Program-made: the position numbers and the translations under genes
In this document: positions 5,246-5,836 of the stretch, piece by piece
Numbering within the stretch: the first letter of the stretch is position 1
Layout: each line of letters begins with the position of its first letter
NCBI GenBank assembly: GCA_051745265.1
Contig: JBNJDW010000124.1
Location: forward strand, 1-5,836
Direction of reading: 5' to 3'
DNA length: 5,836 bases
From: JBNJDW01 sp051745265
Lineage (GTDB): Bacteria; Pseudomonadota; Alphaproteobacteria; Micavibrionales; CSBR16-224
The notes under the pieces: generated by a model
Databases searched by the model: none
Seen by the model: only the letters and a program-made list of their open reading frames with translations
What the model was told of the DNA's origin: nothing

Positions 5246-5836
5246 GTGCCAAAAAATAATAACATTTCTCACTTTTTTTATCCTGAAGAAAAAATGGCTG
5301 TCTTTATTGATGGGGCAAATTTATATGCCGCGACAAAAGGACTGGCCTTTGAAATTGATTACCAGCGTCTGCTTGACTGGCTGGGGGATCAAAGTCGTCT
5401 GATTCGGGCTTTCTATTATACCGCCCTTTTGGAGGAGCAGGATTATTCACCTATTCGGCCTCTGGTCGACTGGCTGGATTATAACGGCTATACCATGGTG
5501 ACCAAACCGGTGAAGGAATTTACCGATCAACAGGGCCGCCGCAAGATCAAGGGCAATATGGATATCGAACTTGCCATTGATATGATGGAAGTCGCCGACA
5601 AGGTCGATCATATTCTGTTATTCTCCGGCGATGGTGATTTCCGTCGTCTGGTCGAATCCGTGCAGCGCAAAGGTGTTCGCGTGACCGTTATTTCGACAAT
5701 TCAAACGCAACCGGCAATGATGGCAGATGAACTCCGCCGTCAGGCAGATCATTTCATTGACCTGCGCGACCTGAAGCCGTTTATTTGTCGCGATGACAGT
5801 GCGCAAACGCATGACGATGCGCCAGATGACTTTTAT
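5246..5836 (+). CDS. NYN-domain (LabA/DUF88-like) predicted RNase, cut by right edge
   Basis: The first 197 codons of a PIN-like NYN-domain protein. Family motifs with conserved acidic residues are all present: FIDGANLY (20-27) with D22 and N25, KGNMDIELAIDMM (102-114) with D106, and SGDGDF (127-132) with D129 and D131. These form the predicted metal-binding RNase site. The fold seems complete by about residue 178 (IDLRDLKPF), after which an acidic, hydrophilic region (CRDDSAQTHDDAPDDFY) runs off the window. I chose the GTG at 5246 over the ATG at 5294 because it has a well-placed GGAG and because the extra residues include FYPEEK, which resembles the segment that precedes the first strand in alphaproteobacterial relatives (from memory). 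The gene diverges from rpoZ with a 195-base gap. The cellular role of such proteins is unknown; RNA processing or decay is the reasonable inference. Confidence 0.88.
   Translation, partial: MPKNNNISHFFYPEEKMAVFIDGANLYAATKGLAFEIDYQRLLDWLGDQSRLIRAFYYTALLEEQDYSPIRPLVDWLDYNGYTMVTKPVKEFTDQQGRRKIKGNMDIELAIDMMEVADKVDHILLFSGDGDFRRLVESVQRKGVRVTVISTIQTQPAMMADELRRQADHFIDLRDLKPFICRDDSAQTHDDAPDDFY

Noticed and set aside
5184..5402. Plus-strand open frame of 72 codons starting with ATG before the NYN gene
   Set aside because: It overlaps the NYN gene in another frame and crosses its ribosome site; the NYN frame has strong family motifs, this one has none.
1..5836. Mobile element, CRISPR array, tRNA or rRNA
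   Set aside because: No transposase or integrase frame, no terminal repeats, no regularly spaced repeats and no tRNA-like cloverleaf were seen; gene content is uniformly housekeeping.

Overview
The window reads as a housekeeping stretch of an alphaproteobacterial chromosome. The evidence is the gene order rpoZ - rsh - (DUF2062) - acpS - lepB - rnc on the minus strand, a bifunctional-type Rsh, an omega subunit with a long acidic tail, and a divergent NYN-domain gene. Base composition is moderate (roughly half GC by eye). The sequence alone does not support a genus. There is no sign of mobile DNA, CRISPR, rRNA or tRNA, and no gene-free stretch longer than about 195 bases.

Layout, read in the direction of minus-strand transcription (right to left): rpoZ (RNA polymerase omega) starts at 5050. 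A 125-base gap follows that holds an intrinsic terminator-like hairpin and a good sigma70-type promoter inside it. Next come rsh ((p)ppGpp synthetase/hydrolase), a DUF2062 membrane protein, acpS (holo-ACP synthase), lepB (signal peptidase I) and the first 71 codons of rnc (RNase III), cut by the left edge. From rsh to rnc the gaps are 30, -1, 8 and 25 bases, so these five genes probably form one operon with some translational coupling. On the plus strand, diverging from rpoZ, a NYN/LabA-like predicted RNase starts at a GTG codon at 5246 and runs off the right edge.

Functionally, rpoZ and rsh belong together: omega helps form one ppGpp-binding site on RNA polymerase in proteobacteria, and Rsh makes and degrades ppGpp. 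The downstream genes serve lipid synthesis (AcpS), protein export (LepB) and RNA processing (RNase III). I see no clearly new system. The most interesting point is the rpoZ-rsh gap, where the promoter -10 element lies in the loop of the rpoZ terminator, so transcripts started there would lack half of the hairpin. The divergent rpoZ/NYN control region also holds a clean dyad and a pair of phased direct repeats.
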